64,000 bases of DNA from Cytophagales bacterium. Lineage in GTDB: Bacteria; Bacteroidota; Bacteroidia; Cytophagales; Thermoflexibacteraceae. A model generated the notes under the pieces. The model searched no databases, was not told where the DNA came from, and worked only from the letters and a program-made list of their open reading frames with translations. The stretch lies in the NCBI GenBank assembly GCA_013299115.1, contig JAAFKA010000008.1:62001-126000 (forward strand), given 5' to 3'. Positions 62,544 to 64,000 of the stretch are shown here, piece by piece; positions within the stretch are counted from its first letter, which is position 1; each line of letters starts with the position of its first letter. The position numbers and the translations under genes were made by a program.

Positions 62544-63302
62544 TTATTTTGCTGCCCTGCCCGAAAACTTACGCATGAGTTTGTTAGTAAACACAAATTC
62601 TTGGAGTTCTGGTACTTCTGCGTGCATAATGTTCTCGTTGTTGCCTTCCCAAAGTTTTGACCCTTGATAAATAAACATAATATTTTCGCCAATTTCCATA
62701 ATAGAATTCATATCGTGGCTTACCACAATGGTCGTGATATTAAACTCTTTCGTAATTTCTTGTATCAAATTGTCTATACGGATAGAGGTCAAAGGGTCTA
62801 AGCCCGAATTGGGTTCATCGCAAAACAAATATTGCGGATTTAGCACAATGGCACGTGCTATGCCGACACGTTTTTTCATACCTCCCGAAATTTCAGAGGG
62901 CATTTTTTTGGCTGCTGCCGATAAATCTACTCTTTGCAAGCAAAAATTCACTCGGTCTGCTTTTTCGCTGGCGGGCATATTGGTAAGCATATCCAACGGA
63001 AATCTCACATTTTCCTCTACTGTTTTGGAGTCAAACAAGGCGGAGGCTTGAAAAAGCATACCAATTTCTCGCCGAATCTCTTGCTGAACATGGCGGTTGG
63101 CAGTAACAAAGTTTCTTTCATCAAACAAGATTTCGCCAGAGTCGGGATACATCAACCCCACTATGTTTTTGAGCAATACACTTTTGCCTGTTCCACTTGC
63201 TCCTATAATAAAATTGGTAACTCCTGTGTGGAATACTCCGCTGATTCCTTTCAAAATCTCTCTGCCTTGAAAAGATTTTTTTATGTTTCTTAGCTCTATC
63301 AT
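62544..63302 (-). CDS. mlaF: ABC transporter ATPase of the MlaF type
   Basis: 252 residues. Walker A GASGTGKSVLL, Q-loop near GMLFQASALFDSKTV (the S-x-L-F-D form typical of the Mla/Ttg2A subfamily), signature SGGMKKRVGIARA, Walker B YLFCDEPNSGLDP, and H-loop VSHDMNS. Powers phospholipid transfer between outer and inner membrane with MlaE and MlaD. The permease gene is expected further upstream or elsewhere and is not next to it here: the divergent neighbour is gatC. Confidence 0.9.
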   Translation of the reverse strand: MIELRNIKKSFQGREILKGISGVFHTGVTNFIIGASGTGKSVLLKNIVGLMYPDSGEILFDERNFVTANRHVQQEIRREIGMLFQASALFDSKTVEENVRFPLDMLTNMPASEKADRVNFCLQRVDLSAAAKKMPSEISGGMKKRVGIARAIVLNPQYLFCDEPNSGLDPLTSIRIDNLIQEITKEFNITTIVVSHDMNSIMEIGENIMFIYQGSKLWEGNNENIMHAEVPELQEFVFTNKLMRKFSGRAAK

Positions 63303-63425
63303 GTTGCAATGATACTGAATTTGATAAAAAATTCATTCATTTTATTGTAAAAATATTATCAGCCAATGACGCACAATTACATTGTTAAAACAAGTTTGTA
63401 AGTTTTAAATTATATTTTTTTTTGC

Positions 63426-63433
63426 TACCTTTG
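63426..63433 (+). promoter_or_regulatory. -7 promoter element of gatC
   Basis: TACCTTTG about 20 nt before the gatC start; an AT-rich stretch precedes it but no well-spaced TTG. Confidence 0.4.
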
Positions 63434-63453
63434 CCATCAAAACATAAATTATT

Positions 63454-63741
63454 ATGAAAATAGATAAAGAACTCCTCCACAAAATAGCTCACTTGGCTCG
63501 TTTGGATTTTAACGAACAAGACGAAACTAAAATGATAGACAGCCTAAACGAAATCCTCGATTGGGTGGAGCAACTAAACGAAGTAGACACCACAGGGGTA
63601 AAAGCCCTTACGCACATGTCCGTAGAGGTTAATGCTCTTAGAGAAGATATTATGTTGCCGCCTTTGCCCCACGAAAAAGGCTTACTCAATGCCCCACGAA
63701 AAGACTCGGACTACTTTAGAGTGCCAAAGGTAATAGAATAA
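63454..63741 (+). CDS. gatC: Asp-tRNA(Asn)/Glu-tRNA(Gln) amidotransferase subunit C
   Basis: 95 residues. MKIDKELLHKIAHLARLDFN and EILDWVEQLNEVDTTGVKAL then LREDIMLPPLPHEKGLLNAP are the full GatC pattern, ending KDSDYFRVPKVIE. Stabilises the GatA amidase subunit in making Gln-tRNA or Asn-tRNA. gatA and gatB are not in the window. Confidence 0.96.
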   Translation: MKIDKELLHKIAHLARLDFNEQDETKMIDSLNEILDWVEQLNEVDTTGVKALTHMSVEVNALREDIMLPPLPHEKGLLNAPRKDSDYFRVPKVIE

Positions 63742-63818
63742 TAATTGTTTGTGAGGACACAAATAATGGCAAAAGAATAATAATTGTAGCATAGACTTTA
63801 GTTTGTGCCGCCAAGTAC
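63742..63818. repeat. dispersed repeat after gatC
   Basis: TTTGTGAGGACACAAA followed by ATAGACTTTAGTTTGTG resembles, in reverse complement, 57340-57380 (GGACTAAAGTC... TTTGTGTCCTCACAAA). Confidence 0.5.
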
Positions 63819-63865
63819 AATTTTTACCTATCGGGTGGCTCTGAGCCACCCGATAGGTAAAAATT
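63819..63865. terminator. perfect 23-bp hairpin after gatC
   Basis: AATTTTTACCTATCGGGTGG... (63819-63841) and its exact complement (63843-63865) around a single T. It lies 78 nt after gatC and 33 nt before lepB. Confidence 0.8.
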
Positions 63866-63897
63866 ATTTAATTTCCTATTTCATATCTACCTCCAAG

Positions 63898-64000
63898 ATG
63901 TTAAAATTTTTGCAAAAAAAATCTAAAGATGAAGGTGTTGCTGCTCGCAAACCGCAAAAAAGTCAAGCCAGAGAATGGTTTGATGCGGTAATAGTGGCAG
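63898..64000 (+). CDS. lepB: signal peptidase I, N-terminal fragment (runs off window)
   Basis: The ATG at 63898 opens MLKFLQKKSKDEGVAARKPQ then KSQAREWFDAVIVA at the edge. A short basic head followed by S-x-x-R-E-W-F-D-A-x-x-x-A at the start of the first membrane helix is the usual N-terminus of Bacteroidota signal peptidase I. The catalytic parts lie outside, so the call rests on this motif alone. Confidence 0.65.
   Translation, partial: MLKFLQKKSKDEGVAARKPQKSQAREWFDAVIVA

Overview
The window is a stretch of a Bacteroidota chromosome, most likely from a Cytophagales-like gliding or surface-associated lineage. The evidence is an AT-rich, Bacteroidota-style gene set, two giant PKD-repeat proteins that end in gliding-motility (CHU_C, type B) sorting domains, one large protein with a type A type IX secretion (T9SS) tail, almost no Shine-Dalgarno sequences, and promoter candidates of the Bacteroidota form TTG-(19..20)-TAnnTTTG. 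Stops are standard (TAA, TAG, TGA).

Layout: 1-26.4 kb is mostly housekeeping genes: a PolX-like protein (cut by the window edge), fabD, a T9SS-secreted sortilin/BNR protein, hisG, parC, a glycosyltransferase, a TetR regulator, citrate synthase, a sigma/anti-sigma pair in which the anti-sigma carries a WD40 propeller, a DUF3108 protein, hisF, maf, two MFS transporters (one with an in-frame stop) and a DMT exporter. 26.6-32.9 kb is an accessory region full of toxin-antitoxin genes and their remains: a small HTH gene, a deleted xisH next to intact xisI, three consecutive XRE-antitoxin-toxin modules of which two keep only the gene tails, a frameshifted LamG lipoprotein, an UPF0158 gene, a DUF433 gene and an intact ParDE/RelE pair. 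Its core (about 28.07-32.87 kb) lies between two direct repeats of about 190 bp that are copies of the 3' end of the giant PKD gene. 33-46.7 kb holds two tandem paralogous giant secreted proteins (2565 and 1910 residues), the second in an apparent operon with a SurA-like foldase. 48-64 kb returns to housekeeping: infB, an Rpn-type nuclease, a glycosyltransferase-hisA-miaA cluster, a PAS histidine kinase, AMP nucleosidase, a TPR protein, a LON-domain protein, recG, mlaF, gatC and the start of lepB.

The intergenic DNA is unusually rich in long perfect hairpins and small palindromic or terminal-inverted-repeat elements. Several are dispersed families: a 106-bp MITE-like element in two copies, an AGAGGTTATTRCGAT end family, a TTTCGGTTTTGAGAAACCGAAA palindrome family, and three hairpins that share an identical tip (AAAGATGACATCTTT and its partner) while their outer stems differ at each locus. 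For one of these hairpins the window also holds a paralogous site that lacks it.

The most notable items are the decayed tripartite TA array and its direct-repeat flanks, the common-tip hairpin family, the anti-sigma/WD40 fusion, the PolX homologue without polymerase aspartates, and the very recent 161-residue repeat amplification in the giant surface protein. All assignments come from reading the sequence; no database search was run.
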